Assembly (NCBI GenBank): GCA_021160085.1
Contig: JAGHDE010000194.1
Coordinates: 1 to 8,708 of the forward strand
Direction of reading: 5' to 3'
DNA from: Pseudomonadota bacterium
Lineage (GTDB): Bacteria > Desulfobacterota > WTBG01 > JAGOGO01
Length of the DNA stretch: 8,708 nt
Shown in pieces: positions 1-6,549 of the stretch. Each line of letters starts with the position of its first letter. Position 1 is the first letter of the stretch. Under the pieces are notes generated by a model, which was not told the origin of the DNA, searched no databases, and was given only the letters and a program-made list of their open reading frames with translations. The position numbers and the translations under genes were made by a program.

Positions 1-43
1 ATAATCTAAAGCGACTAAAATTCCATTCTTTATTATCCACAAC

Positions 44-90
44 CTTAGCTCACTTTAGGCACTTCAAACTTTAGGCACTTTAGCTCACTT
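44..90. repeat. Short direct repeats downstream of the glt operon
   Basis: Two related short units occur in a mirrored order. TTAGCTCACTT is seen at 45-55 and again at 80-90. CTTTAGGCACTT is seen at 53-64 and 69-80, a period of 16 bases. They lie just past the stop codon of the last glt gene, in the 112 bases before the window edge. The units are direct repeats, so they do not form a hairpin and are not a terminator by themselves. No function is known to me. They could be simple slippage products or part of a larger array cut by the edge. Confidence 0.6.
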
Positions 91-112
91 GATTAATAAA
101 CTATTTTTTTTC

Positions 113-2335
113 TCATCGAGTAACCATCTGAATAACCCCGCCTTTACAGGCAGCAGCACAGGTCCCGCATCCACCGCAGAGGGAAAGATCTACGCTGAAC
201 TCATCGCCGTCCCGTTTCCAGGCATCCCGGGGGCAGGCATCTACACACTCATCACACTGAACACAGATCCCGCAGTGAAGACAGCGCATACACTCTTCCT
301 CAATCTGCAAAGAAGAATCTTCAAGCAGATATCTTTCCGGATGAAGATCTGCCGGGGGAATAGGGTCCTTCGTGAGGGGGACAAACTCTTTACCCTGAAG
401 CAAAGCATGAACCTCCCGGGCACACTCCCGGGCCCATCCTATATGAGTAGTTATCAGACCGAGACCAGCAGCATCCCCCACAACAGATATTTTGGGATAG
501 GCAGTCCGAAAAGAGGTATGTTCTCCAGAAGCGGTAAAAAAACCTCGATTATCCAAGCCTTTTTTCACTTCGGCGGGAAGAAAGTCCATGACCGGCAGTT
601 CATTTATAAAAGCAAGCACAGTGTCGGTAGCGATGGTTTTGAAATTAGAAAGCCCATCTTTTACAATGGCTGAGTTTTTTGTTACCTCCTGCAGAAAAAC
701 CGGGTATTTAAAAGATACTCCTTCTTTTTCAAGCTTTTTAATCTCTTCTTTATTACCGGATGGGGTCTTGATATCGATTACGAGTATATTTTTTGGGTTC
801 ACACCGTTATGTATGGCTGCCTCGATACCATCAATAGCAGCCTCTCCACCACCAATAAAAAGCACCCGCTTACCGAGAATTACCTTTCTTCCAAGATTAC
901 ATTCCTTAAGAAAATCTATGCCGGCTTTTATATTCTCCTTCCCTTTGACCGGAGGGATAAAGGCTTTATGAGCCCCGACTGACACAATCACGTGGTCGGA
1001 CTCATTAAGAATGTCCCGGAGTTTTCCTTGATCAATGGTGGTGTTCAGGACGAATTTTACTCCGAGCGCTTCTATCCGTTTTATATCATGCTCCAGATCC
1101 TCGAGGGGCAATCTGGTGCGCGATATAACCTGATACATCTTGCCTCCCGGCCTGTCCGCAGCATCATAGACCGTAACCCGGTAACCCAATCGAGCCAGGT
1201 GATAGGCAGATGTCAACCCGGCCGGGCCGGCACCTATAACTGAAATTTCCCCCGAAAAATTTTCTGTCTTTTGTGGAGGCAAGTCGATCCGGTACCTTTT
1301 TGCCAGTTCAGCAGTGCGCACCGGAAAGTCCACCTTGCCTAACGTGCAGGCATCCATACACAAATGCGGACAGATGAATCCACAGCAACTATATATGAAT
1401 GGGGTTACTTCATCAAGCAATTCAAATGCCTTGGCAATTTTTCCCTGACGTATATATCTTAAAAAACGACTGGTAGGGACTCCAGCCGGGCAGGCAGCCT
1501 CACAGGGAGAGGTGCGCTCCCTTTTTTCGGGTTTCAAATTAGTGTCAACTGGATAAGCCGGGTAATAGAATTTAGCAAATGGCCGGCTTCCCTGGGGAGA
1601 TACCTTAATAATCTGCCGATTTATCAGTTTTTCCGCATCTAAATCAAATTCTCGGGCAAACTCTTCAATGATATTACGAACTCTGTTTATATCATATTCT
1701 GTGGGTTCCCGGACCAGGGTGCCAATTCCCAGCATATATTCGGGAACCTCGTATCCGAGGATGTAGATTTCCCCACCGTGAATACCGGTAGCCAGGGTCT
1801 TATCCGATCCGCCGCATACCAGTCCCTTGCAGTTTTCCCGGTTGAGTAATATCAATGTGCCTCCAGCCATGTATTCGCCCAGAAAATCTCCGGATGTGCC
1901 TCCTATCACAACTATGGGAATCTTATCTTTATAAGCCTTCATGTGGATACCAACTCGATACCCCACATCGTCACGAACAAAGAGTTTACCCCCCCGCATC
2001 CCATAGGCAAGAGCATCACCAGCAAGACCATGAACTACTATCTTTCCGCTATCCATGGTATTGGCAATGGCATTCTGTCCGTGACCATGGACCACGATGG
2101 TAGGCCCACCCATTCCATAGCCGAGATCTTCTCCCGGCACACCCTCGATTTCAATAAGAAGGTCCTTATTCGTAATCCCACTGCCAATGTAACGCTGACC
2201 CCGGACATTCTTCACTATGATGCGAGTAATGCCGGAATCTGATAATTTGCGTATTTTATTATTCAGTTCCTTGTAATAAATCCCCCTGGCATCCAAAACG
2301 GATGGCTTAGATTCAACTCTTTTATTCTCCTGCAT
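113..2335 (-). CDS. gltD: Glutamate synthase GXGXG domain (GltB3) fused to GltD-like FAD/NAD(P) reductase with 4Fe-4S domains
   Basis: This 740-residue protein joins two parts of glutamate synthase that are usually separate. Residues about 16-235 are the GXGXG beta-helix domain of the GOGAT large subunit. Residues 278-330 hold the cysteines of the GltD N-terminal Fe-S region (CEAAC, then a CC..C...C...C group). GAGPAG at 368-373 is the FAD site, GGGEAAID at 495-502 the NAD(P) site, and VVGDAA near 618-623 the second FAD contact. The C-terminus carries a run of cysteines every third residue (682-701) and a second CxxCxxCxxxC (720-730), enough for two 4Fe-4S clusters. The known role of the GltD half is to pass electrons from NAD(P)H towards the FMN subunit. 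The ATG at 2335 is preferred: it has GGGA six bases upstream and overlaps the previous gene by 14 bases. ATG at 2368 (GAGG 11 bases upstream) is the alternative. The stop is TGA at 113-115. Confidence 0.9.
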   Translation of the reverse strand: MQENKRVESKPSVLDARGIYYKELNNKIRKLSDSGITRIIVKNVRGQRYIGSGITNKDLLIEIEGVPGEDLGYGMGGPTIVVHGHGQNAIANTMDSGKIVVHGLAGDALAYGMRGGKLFVRDDVGYRVGIHMKAYKDKIPIVVIGGTSGDFLGEYMAGGTLILLNRENCKGLVCGGSDKTLATGIHGGEIYILGYEVPEYMLGIGTLVREPTEYDINRVRNIIEEFAREFDLDAEKLINRQIIKVSPQGSRPFAKFYYPAYPVDTNLKPEKRERTSPCEAACPAGVPTSRFLRYIRQGKIAKAFELLDEVTPFIYSCCGFICPHLCMDACTLGKVDFPVRTAELAKRYRIDLPPQKTENFSGEISVIGAGPAGLTSAYHLARLGYRVTVYDAADRPGGKMYQVISRTRLPLEDLEHDIKRIEALGVKFVLNTTIDQGKLRDILNESDHVIVSVGAHKAFIPPVKGKENIKAGIDFLKECNLGRKVILGKRVLFIGGGEAAIDGIEAAIHNGVNPKNILVIDIKTPSGNKEEIKKLEKEGVSFKYPVFLQEVTKNSAIVKDGLSNFKTIATDTVLAFINELPVMDFLPAEVKKGLDNRGFFTASGEHTSFRTAYPKISVVGDAAGLGLITTHIGWARECAREVHALLQGKEFVPLTKDPIPPADLHPERYLLEDSSLQIEEECMRCLHCGICVQCDECVDACPRDAWKRDGDEFSVDLSLCGGCGTCAAACKGGVIQMVTR

Positions 2336-3830
2336 ACTTAATCCCAAGGATAGATAATTCTTTATCATTAAGGTCAACGCCTCGTAACATCAGCCGATTG
2401 CCACGGAAAGAACCAATATCGTAAATTCCATTTAATCCCATGATCTCCTGCATTTCATGATGCCATCCATTGATGAGGTTGGTGATCCGTTCCTCCGCCC
2501 ATTCCACATCCAAACGTTGACTGATCATTGGATCGTTCGTGGTCAAACCCCACGGACATTTTCCACTACTGCATCGTTGACACCCATGACAACCACAAGC
2601 GACTAAAACCGGAGTGCCTATAGCTACTGCATCCGCCCCTAAAGCAATAGCTTTCATAACATCAGCGCTGTTACGAATTCCACCGGCCGCTACAATGGAA
2701 GCCTGATTCCTGATCCCTTCTTCACGAAGACGCTGATCAACAACTGCGAGGGCGAGTTCTATCGGGATGCCTACGTTGTCCCGGACAATGTTGGGGGCGG
2801 CTCCGGTGCCGCCCCGGAAACCATCGAGATAGACCATATCAGCGCCAGCGCTAACGATGCCACTGGCAATAGCGGCCACATTATGCACGGCAGCGATCTT
2901 CACACAAACCGGCTTATAACCACTGGTTTCTTTGATGGCATAGATTAAAAGCCTCAGGTCTTCGATAGAGTAAATATCATGTTGGGGAGCAGGAGAAATA
3001 GCATCAGAATACAAAGGAATCATCCGGGTTTCAGAGATGCCCTCTAAGACCTTCTCTCCCGGTAAATGCCCTCCGATGCCGGGCTTGGCGCCCTGTCCAA
3101 TCTTAATCTGATAACCCCGCCCAATCTTTAAATACTCGGGACTTACTCCAAAACGCCCTGATGCAACCTGAAGAATGGCCCAGTCAGCATAGGGATAAAG
3201 ATCCTTGTGCAGTCCGCCTTCTCCAGTATACCAAATAAGTCCGAGTTTTTTTGCCACCCGTGCCATAGCTTTTTGCAGATTAAGATTGATACTGCCGTAT
3301 GACATAGGAGCAAACATAATCGGGATGTCCAAAGGAATAAGAGACTTTACCATCTCCGAAGGATCTCTAACCTCTCGAAAACTGGCAGCCTTTCGCCCCA
3401 GATAGGTATTTGTTTCCATCGGCTCCCGCTGGGGATCGATGGAAGGGTTGGTAACCTGGCAGGCATTAAACAACAGCTTATCCCAAAGAACCGGCAGGTT
3501 TGTTTCTGCGCCAAAGCCCGTCAAGGCAACCGAACCGGTCGAAGCCTGGAGATGAGCACGGTTAATGTGTTGCGGTGTCCAGATGCCATGGGGCCTCGTC
3601 ACAAAAGGGTCTTCAACAATTCTTATCGCCCCCCGGGGACACATAACCTCGCATCGGTGACATGCTCCACATGCCAGTCGGTTGGCAACCGGTATTTTTT
3701 TGTCCCCCTGGGGGACCATTTTTATTTCATTAAAGGTGCACTCAATAGCACACTCTCCGCATCCATCACAAAGTTCGAGGTTAAAACTTGGCCTGAAGGT
3801 TGATTGTAATCCAAGTCTGGAAGTACTCAC
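2322..3830 (-). CDS. gltB2: Glutamate synthase FMN subunit with N-terminal ferredoxin domain (GltB2, archaeal type)
   Basis: This 502-residue subunit should be the synthase core, where ammonia and 2-oxoglutarate are converted to glutamate on FMN. Residues 21-31 and 54-64 each show CxxCxxCxxxC, giving a two-cluster ferredoxin domain that the long bacterial GltB lacks. The FMN-binding barrel follows: FAPMSYG at 173-179, GEGG at 203-206, a VKI lysine at 311, GGTGAAP at 340-346 and AAGGIR at 381-386. Cysteines 414, 420 and 425 have the C-x5-C-x4-C spacing of the GOGAT 3Fe-4S cluster; Cys412 and Cys417 are extra. The central domain found between the amidotransferase and FMN parts of long GltB is absent, as in archaeal split enzymes. 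The start is GTG at 3830, with AAGGAG seven bases upstream. The gene begins 11 bases after gltB1 and overlaps the next gene, so co-translation is likely. Confidence 0.94.
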   Translation of the reverse strand: MSTSRLGLQSTFRPSFNLELCDGCGECAIECTFNEIKMVPQGDKKIPVANRLACGACHRCEVMCPRGAIRIVEDPFVTRPHGIWTPQHINRAHLQASTGSVALTGFGAETNLPVLWDKLLFNACQVTNPSIDPQREPMETNTYLGRKAASFREVRDPSEMVKSLIPLDIPIMFAPMSYGSINLNLQKAMARVAKKLGLIWYTGEGGLHKDLYPYADWAILQVASGRFGVSPEYLKIGRGYQIKIGQGAKPGIGGHLPGEKVLEGISETRMIPLYSDAISPAPQHDIYSIEDLRLLIYAIKETSGYKPVCVKIAAVHNVAAIASGIVSAGADMVYLDGFRGGTGAAPNIVRDNVGIPIELALAVVDQRLREEGIRNQASIVAAGGIRNSADVMKAIALGADAVAIGTPVLVACGCHGCQRCSSGKCPWGLTTNDPMISQRLDVEWAEERITNLINGWHHEMQEIMGLNGIYDIGSFRGNRLMLRGVDLNDKELSILGIKYAGE

Positions 3831-3837
3831 GGATAAT

Positions 3838-3843
3838 CTCCTT
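3838..3843 (-). promoter_or_regulatory. Ribosome binding site of gltB2 overlapping the gltB1 stop
   Basis: On the minus strand TAAGGAG contains both the TAA stop of gltB1 (3844-3842) and the AAGGAG site for gltB2, seven bases before its GTG start. It fixes the non-ATG start and suggests that ribosomes finishing gltB1 re-initiate on gltB2, which would keep the two subunits in step. Confidence 0.85.
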
Positions 3844-4888
3844 AAGCTTCGTTTTGATATTGTATGATAACCGGTTGCCCGGCCCGAGGAGTGACTACCT
3901 GGGTGAAATCCTGCTCCATCTCATAAAGAGCAGAAACCTCACTGGCAAAATAGCTGTAGTCAGTCGTCGTGCCCACTGTCATCGGCCTCAGTTTGGTGTT
4001 ATCGGTGATGCTGAACAACCCATTATCAAAACCAGCCAAAATTGCGAAGGGGCCATTCAGCATAGCCGCTTCATAAATAACCTTCATGGCAGTGATTCGA
4101 TCCTGTTCTTTTCTATCGCTATATCGCTTGGTGCTTGCCCAGTAAGGTGGAGCCAGTACAGTTATAGCATCCATGATTGATAAGCCATGACGGCGTATCA
4201 AAATATCAAGAAGATAGGCGACCACCTCGGTATCAGTCTGTAAAGTGCAAATGTAACCGTTTGATTCAAGATAACGCTGATTGATTCCGTAAGAAGATAT
4301 CTCCCCATTATGAACTATTGAGCATCCCAGCAGATTAAAGGGATGAGCACCTCCCCACCAGCCGGGTGTATTGGTGGGGAACCGGTTGTGTCCCACCCAG
4401 CAATAGCCCTGATATTCATCGAGCCGGAAGAACTCATAGATATCCTTTGGGGTCCCGACCCCTTTAAAGACTCCCATGTTTTTCCCGCTTGAGCAGACAA
4501 AGGCCCCGTTAATCGAGGTATTGATGTGCATCACCTTGTCGATGACAAAGTCGTCAGGATTGACATCATCTTCCCTCAGTTTGGGCTGCAGGAAATAACG
4601 CATGAACAGAGGATGATCGGTGATCACCTTATCCCAGATGGTCATTTCTTCGGTATGAGCTACCCAAAAGTGTTCATTTAAAAACTGTGATACCTCCTTC
4701 AAGGCAAAACTTGAGTCAGCCATCACATGGAAAGCATGATGGTCTTTATACACCGGAAAAATACCGTACGCTGCATACCCGGCTCCGAGACCATTACCCC
4801 GGTCGTTCTGGAGCACCATGGCCTTTTTGATCCGGGAACCATTTTCTTTTTCTCGTTGGTGACTTATCAATCCTGCTATCCCACACAT
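3842..4888 (-). CDS. gltB1: Glutamate synthase class II glutamine amidotransferase subunit (GltB1)
   Basis: The 348-residue product is the glutaminase part of a split glutamate synthase. It should hydrolyse glutamine to glutamate and deliver ammonia to the FMN subunit encoded next. The N-terminal MCGIAG places the nucleophile Cys2 directly after the initiator Met, as needed for the Ntn-type mechanism once Met is removed. Further class II signatures are GHNRFPTNT at 166-174, HNGE at 193-196 and TDTE at 218-221, which hold and orient glutamine. The length fits a stand-alone amidotransferase; the central and synthase domains are not in this chain. The start at 4888 is firm because it carries Cys2 and has AAGGAG six bases upstream. 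It is the first gene of the operon. Other class II amidotransferases (PurF, GlmS) are excluded by the glt neighbours and by the lack of PRTase or SIS domains. Confidence 0.94.
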   Translation of the reverse strand: MCGIAGLISHQREKENGSRIKKAMVLQNDRGNGLGAGYAAYGIFPVYKDHHAFHVMADSSFALKEVSQFLNEHFWVAHTEEMTIWDKVITDHPLFMRYFLQPKLREDDVNPDDFVIDKVMHINTSINGAFVCSSGKNMGVFKGVGTPKDIYEFFRLDEYQGYCWVGHNRFPTNTPGWWGGAHPFNLLGCSIVHNGEISSYGINQRYLESNGYICTLQTDTEVVAYLLDILIRRHGLSIMDAITVLAPPYWASTKRYSDRKEQDRITAMKVIYEAAMLNGPFAILAGFDNGLFSITDNTKLRPMTVGTTTDYSYFASEVSALYEMEQDFTQVVTPRAGQPVIIQYQNEA

Positions 4889-4894
4889 TTTTGT

Positions 4895-4900
4895 CTCCTT
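4895..4900 (-). promoter_or_regulatory. Ribosome binding site of gltB1
   Basis: AAGGAG lies six bases upstream of the ATG of gltB1 on the minus strand. Its first A's are shared with the TAA stop of the short upstream frame at 4899-4940. Confidence 0.85.
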
Positions 4901-4940
4901 AAAACATATCGCTGCGAATAGACTTCAAAGTAGATTTCAT
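4899..4940 (-). CDS. Possible 13-codon leader ORF upstream of gltB1
   Basis: A short frame in the glt leader would encode MKSTLKSIRSDMF and then TAA. It has a plausible AGGA ribosome site five bases before its ATG, and its stop is embedded in the gltB1 ribosome site (TTTTAAGGAG). The layout copies the gltB1-gltB2 junction, where the stop also lies inside TAAGGAG. If translated it could couple ribosome loading to gltB1. The peptide has no run of a single amino acid, so classic attenuation on Gln or Glu codons is not supported. Frames this short occur by chance, and an in-frame TAA in TAAGGAG is expected one time in three. The call is tentative. Confidence 0.3.
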   Translation of the reverse strand: MKSTLKSIRSDMF

Positions 4941-4977
4941 AGGTTTCCTAACTTGGGTGCCTGTTTACAAGGTTTTG

Positions 4978-4983
4978 ATTATA
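4978..4983 (-). promoter_or_regulatory. Candidate -10 box of the glt operon promoter
   Basis: A perfect TATAAT reads on the minus strand about 90 bases upstream of gltB1. A start of transcription near 4971 would give a leader of roughly 80 bases containing the short frame. No good -35 hexamer stands 16-18 bases upstream (the sequence there is AAATCA-like), and there is no TG extension. Such a promoter would be expected to need an activator, or it is a chance match in AT-rich DNA. Confidence 0.4.
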
Positions 4984-5322
4984 CGAATAGTAATTTCTTT
5001 TGATTTTACATTTTAAAGATATTCATTTCAATCCTTACTTAGGTTGAAGTATATTATCCAATGTGAGGAAATCTAACTTACAGGGAATAAATTAAGCAAT
5101 TTTAAACTATTTATTAAATTTTACTAATTTTTTATGGAATGTTGTTTGCTAAACTTTATTAAATTAATTTAATATTTTTAAACAAAAAGTCAAGCAAAAT
5201 TTTTCTTTTAACTACACTAATTAACAACGAATTTTTCATGTATAGTAGTTAAAATCATTAAGAAAAACTAAATTTACTATGCCTGATTTCCGCCTTCAAT
5301 CAAAATAATGGTAAAAAATATC
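4984..5322. other. AT-rich divergent intergenic region
   Basis: This gene-free stretch separates the leftward glt operon from the rightward regulator gene. It is strikingly AT-rich, with many A and T tracts, most densely from about 5085 to 5275. It holds an imperfect inverted repeat at 5027-5048 (TTCAA-T-CC against GGTTGAA) and the longer repeat at 5206-5254 listed separately. No open frame with a ribosome site and recognisable protein was found. The composition suits UP elements, bendable DNA or regulator binding, but that is inference. Confidence 0.6.
5206..5254. repeat. Perfect 10-bp inverted repeat, candidate operator
   Basis: TTTTAACTAC at 5206-5215 is matched exactly in reverse complement by GTAGTTAAAA at 5245-5254, with 29 bases between. 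A third related copy, TTAACAAC, lies at 5221-5228, so the core TTAACWAC appears twice directly and once inverted in 45 bases. It stands about 115 bases upstream of the candidate -10 of the regulator gene and about 220 bases upstream of that of glt. The arms are too far apart for a strong RNA hairpin in such AT-rich sequence. A DNA site for a dimeric or multimeric regulator, perhaps the adjacent HTH protein, is the more likely reading, but this is unproven. Confidence 0.4.
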
Positions 5323-5350
5323 TTGACTTTTTTTATTTTCACTAAAAAAT
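5323..5350 (+). promoter_or_regulatory. Weak candidate promoter of the regulator gene
   Basis: TTGACT at 5323-5328 resembles a -35 box and AAAAAT at 5345-5350, 16 bases on, is a four-of-six match to a -10 box. Transcription would then begin near 5357, which would exclude the upstream ATG at 5357 and leave a leader of about 50 bases before the ATG at 5408. AT-rich sequence gives such matches easily. Confidence 0.35.
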
Positions 5351-5407
5351 ATAGGAATGCTCGAATTGCATCAAAAACACTGTAAATTTTTCTTGGGAAA
5401 AAAGCAT

Positions 5408-6472
5408 ATGGGAAAATACATTAGCTGCGGCATACCTTATTTAGATAAATTGATGGGCGGAATTTTACTCGGGGATAATGTCGTCTGGGTCGTTCAACCC
5501 GGTACGTATTTCGACTATTTCTCAGAACAATTCTTAACTGCTAAAGACCCTAAGCGATTCAAAACTGTTTATGTCAGTTTTGACTTTCCTCCCCATAAAA
5601 TATGTACCCGCTATGAACGACTTTTTGATCACGGCGACTTCATCCTCGTGGATGCCTTTACGTTTGGGAAAGGAAAAGGTGATAACTACTTTCAATCCTT
5701 TTATGATGATGAATCAATTAGTTCCAACACTGATATTATCTGTATAAAGCATATGGCAGAGCCTGAGGTGTTTATTAACACGATGAGTGAATTGCAGGGT
5801 AAATTCAAGGATGGTTTTCTCTGTAAATATGTCTTTGACAGCTTAACGGGCATGCAGGAACTGTGGGGCGAACGAGACACGCTCCACTTTTTTACTTATA
5901 CCTGTCCTAAATTATTCGAATTAAAGGCATTGGCTTACTGGCCTATCGTTAAAGAAGCCCACTCCAAATCATTTTTGGCAAATGTTACCCATATAACGCA
6001 ATTAGTAATAAGTCTCAGCTTCCAAAAAGACCGAACCTGTGTCACAAGCTTTCTCAAGATGGATGGAAGGCCTTCTGAACTGTTACGTGAAAAGCATTAC
6101 TACAGTTTTCATGACAATAAGTTAAACTTCGTCGGGTCTGCCGAACAAACAGAGACAAGCAGAGCCCCCGGAGAAACTCGACTAACCGCAGAGGGACAAG
6201 AAAAAACTGCCCGTTTTCCGCAAAAAGGGCTCGTTCAGATCGGTGCTCGGATTCGAGATTTGCGTTTAAAAAAACATGTCCCCCAAATAGAATTAGCTCG
6301 AATACTGCAAATTACGCCCAGCGCTTTGTCCCAAATTGAAAACAACCAATCTTTCCCATCTCTCCCGCTTTTCATTGACATTGCCCGTTATTTTGATGAG
6401 TCATTAGATTCGCTTCTTGCCGGTACCACAGCGCTTAATAAAACGTCAAGAAACCGACCGAAAAAGGGATAA
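5408..6472 (+). CDS. KaiC/RAD55-like pseudo-ATPase fused to an XRE-family helix-turn-helix; probable transcription regulator
   Basis: This 354-residue protein begins like KaiC/RAD55 proteins (GIPYLDKLMGG at residues 8-18, then a hydrophobic strand VVWVV). Where the Walker A loop GPPGTGKT should be it reads QPGTYFDYF (30-38), with no lysine. The usual catalytic SFEE pair is replaced by SFDF (57-60). A Walker B-like strand YVFDSLTG at 141-148 and a late LKMDGR segment (216-221) remain, so the fold looks kept but ATP hydrolysis is unlikely. After a polar linker (about 243-273), residues 277-339 form a typical XRE HTH (IGARIRDLR..., ARILQITPSALSQIENNQ). It probably binds DNA and may sense a ligand or partner through the dead RecA fold. 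The gene is divergent from the glt operon, which makes that operon the likely target by inference. ATG at 5408 is chosen over 5357: it has GGGA nine bases upstream and starts at the conserved domain, while at 5357 AGGA abuts the ATG. Its base composition is more AT-rich than the glt genes. Confidence 0.78.
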   Translation: MGKYISCGIPYLDKLMGGILLGDNVVWVVQPGTYFDYFSEQFLTAKDPKRFKTVYVSFDFPPHKICTRYERLFDHGDFILVDAFTFGKGKGDNYFQSFYDDESISSNTDIICIKHMAEPEVFINTMSELQGKFKDGFLCKYVFDSLTGMQELWGERDTLHFFTYTCPKLFELKALAYWPIVKEAHSKSFLANVTHITQLVISLSFQKDRTCVTSFLKMDGRPSELLREKHYYSFHDNKLNFVGSAEQTETSRAPGETRLTAEGQEKTARFPQKGLVQIGARIRDLRLKKHVPQIELARILQITPSALSQIENNQSFPSLPLFIDIARYFDESLDSLLAGTTALNKTSRNRPKKG

Positions 6473-6519
6473 AAAAAGAGGCATCGCCTTTTATTATCGT
6501 AAAACGAAGCCTCTTATCC
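6467..6519 (-). terminator. Rho-independent terminator of the diaphorase operon
   Basis: AAGAGGC at 6476-6482 pairs with GCCTCTT at 6509-6515. Inner pairs TCG/CGA and TTTTA/TAAAA extend the stem with one mismatch and a two-base bulge, and GGAT/ATCC can close it outside. On the minus strand the stem is followed by a run of seven or more T's, as in an intrinsic terminator, about 35 bases after the stop of the gene at 6550. On the plus strand no T run follows, so any stop for the convergent regulator transcript would be weak. Confidence 0.8.
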
Positions 6520-6549
6520 ATGATCAAAAATGATAAACGGGAAGTTTTT

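Noticed and set aside
1..45. Minus-strand frame starting at a GTG near 39 and open to the window edge
   Set aside because: Only about 13 codons are visible, AAGG is too close to the GTG for a good ribosome site, and nothing in the peptide is recognisable.
89..673. A 194-codon open frame on the plus strand
   Set aside because: It lies opposite the GltD ferredoxin and FAD domains, whose cysteine and glycine motifs are unmistakable on the minus strand. It is an antisense shadow.
4943..4968. Possible sigma-54 promoter (AGGCACCCAAGTTAGG on the minus strand)
   Set aside because: The -24-like GGCAC is present, but the position that must read GC at -12 reads AG, so the essential -12 element is missing.
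4889..5000. T-box, glutamine riboswitch or attenuator in the glt leader
   Set aside because: No terminator hairpin with a T run, no T-box core and no conserved riboswitch motif was found; the only local hairpin (TAGG-AAA-CCTA) has four pairs.
5408..6472. Circadian clock KaiC protein
   Set aside because: There is a single degenerate RecA domain, no intact Walker A, no KaiA or KaiB neighbours, and a C-terminal HTH. Only the fold relationship is supported.
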